Origin: Strongyloides papillosus
Taxonomy: Eukaryota; Nematoda; Chromadorea; Rhabditida; Strongyloididae
NCBI GenBank assembly: GCA_005656395.1
Contig: SRSI01000075.1
Location: forward strand, 1-44,650
Reading direction: 5' to 3'
DNA length: 44,650 bases
Part shown: positions 44,601-44,650 of the stretch, piece after piece
Layout of the letters: every line of letters starts with the position of its first letter
Position numbering within the stretch: the first letter of the stretch is position 1
Translations under genes and position numbers: made by a program
The notes under the pieces: model-generated
Told to the model about the DNA's origin: nothing
Database searches by the model: none
Seen by the model: the letters and a program-made list of their open reading frames with translations, nothing else

Positions 44601-44650
44601 GTTTAAACAGTATTAAGACATCATTTAGAGACCCTCTTTAAAGCAGTATT
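29614..44650. repeat. Satellite array with modular higher-order units (about 15 kb, runs off the window)
   Basis: The array is made of three modules. M1 is 36 bp (AAGCAGTATTAAGACATCAT... to CACCTCTTT). M2 is 37 bp and contains CTTTTTAGTTAGATC and AACTAAAGACGC. M3 is 26 bp (AAGAAATCATTTAAAGACAT to CTCTTT), and a longer M3 variant ends in CACTTCTTTTCAATCGTTT. The order is M1(1-4)-M2-M3, so the shortest full unit is 100 bp (for example 33661 to 33761) and extra M1 copies add 36 bp each. All modules share a GACA..CTCTTT-like end, suggesting one ancestral repeat. There are no open frames and no telomere repeat. Position beside the rDNA edge would suit heterochromatin, subtelomere or pericentromere. 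Indels rise after about 43.6 kb. Confidence 0.95.

Noticed and set aside
29614..44650. CRISPR array
   Set aside because: Repeats are regular, but there are no unique spacers. The sequence between repeats is itself repeated, and the setting is a eukaryotic nuclear rDNA locus.
44200..44650. Telomere at the window end
   Set aside because: No short telomeric repeat; the satellite simply continues with more indels.

Overview
This window is nuclear DNA of a eukaryote with a very AT-rich genome. It holds the edge of a tandem ribosomal DNA array, then a broken tyrosine-recombinase gene, then about 15 kb of satellite that runs off the end. The order 18S-5.8S-28S with ITS1 and ITS2 shows a eukaryote. 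The 5.8S start (GGTGGATCATTCGG, then GATGAAGAGCGCAGC) and the RLE-type non-LTR retrotransposon look more animal-like than fungal or plant-like. The rRNAs are strongly AT-shifted and diverged, so a fast-evolving, possibly parasitic, metazoan is my best guess. I cannot place it further.

Layout. All rRNA genes lie on the minus strand. Unit A covers 1-11711 (28S 5' part, ITS2, 5.8S, ITS1, 18S, IGS). Unit B covers 11712-26097 (complete 28S, 5.8S, 18S, IGS). A third unit starts at 26098 but stops inside 28S at about 26552, in the conserved peptidyl-transferase region. The period is about 14.37-14.40 kb. Both 18S genes are interrupted at the same place by a ~6.37 kb insertion flanked by an 11-bp duplication of 18S sequence (AGAACGGCCAT). 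The insertion carries a plus-strand ORF, antisense to the rRNA. It encodes an R2-like reverse transcriptase with a C-terminal CCHC motif and PD-(D/E)XK-type endonuclease. In unit B the ORF is intact (1351 aa). In unit A five single-base indels break its first 850 bp, probably through poor assembly quality near the window edge. About 1.8 kb follows the ORF's poly(A)21. It holds an apparent decayed copy of the ORF 3' end, a GC-richer structured block with a box-A-like motif and T-run terminators, a diverged tandem duplication and several hairpins. The insertion may therefore be composite.

Beyond the array (26553-29617) come a 34-bp-period minisatellite and a minus-strand tyrosine recombinase gene split into three frames. 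Both breaks fall in A-runs, and one extra A in each would join the frames into a single ~860-codon reading frame. That frame includes a perfect C2H2 zinc finger lying upstream of the first apparent start. I see the catalytic residues R, K, (Y)xxR, H and Y, so it is probably a Crypton-like or related mobile recombinase. Its 5' end is cut by the satellite array.

The satellite (29614-44650) is built from three short modules (36, 37 and 26 bp, with a longer variant of the third) combined into 100-bp and longer higher-order units. Larger segments are duplicated with exact internal spacing. Indels rise in the last ~1 kb and in the first ~3 kb, which suggests the window is close to a complete contig. 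Apart from the retrotransposon and the recombinase I see no protein-coding gene.
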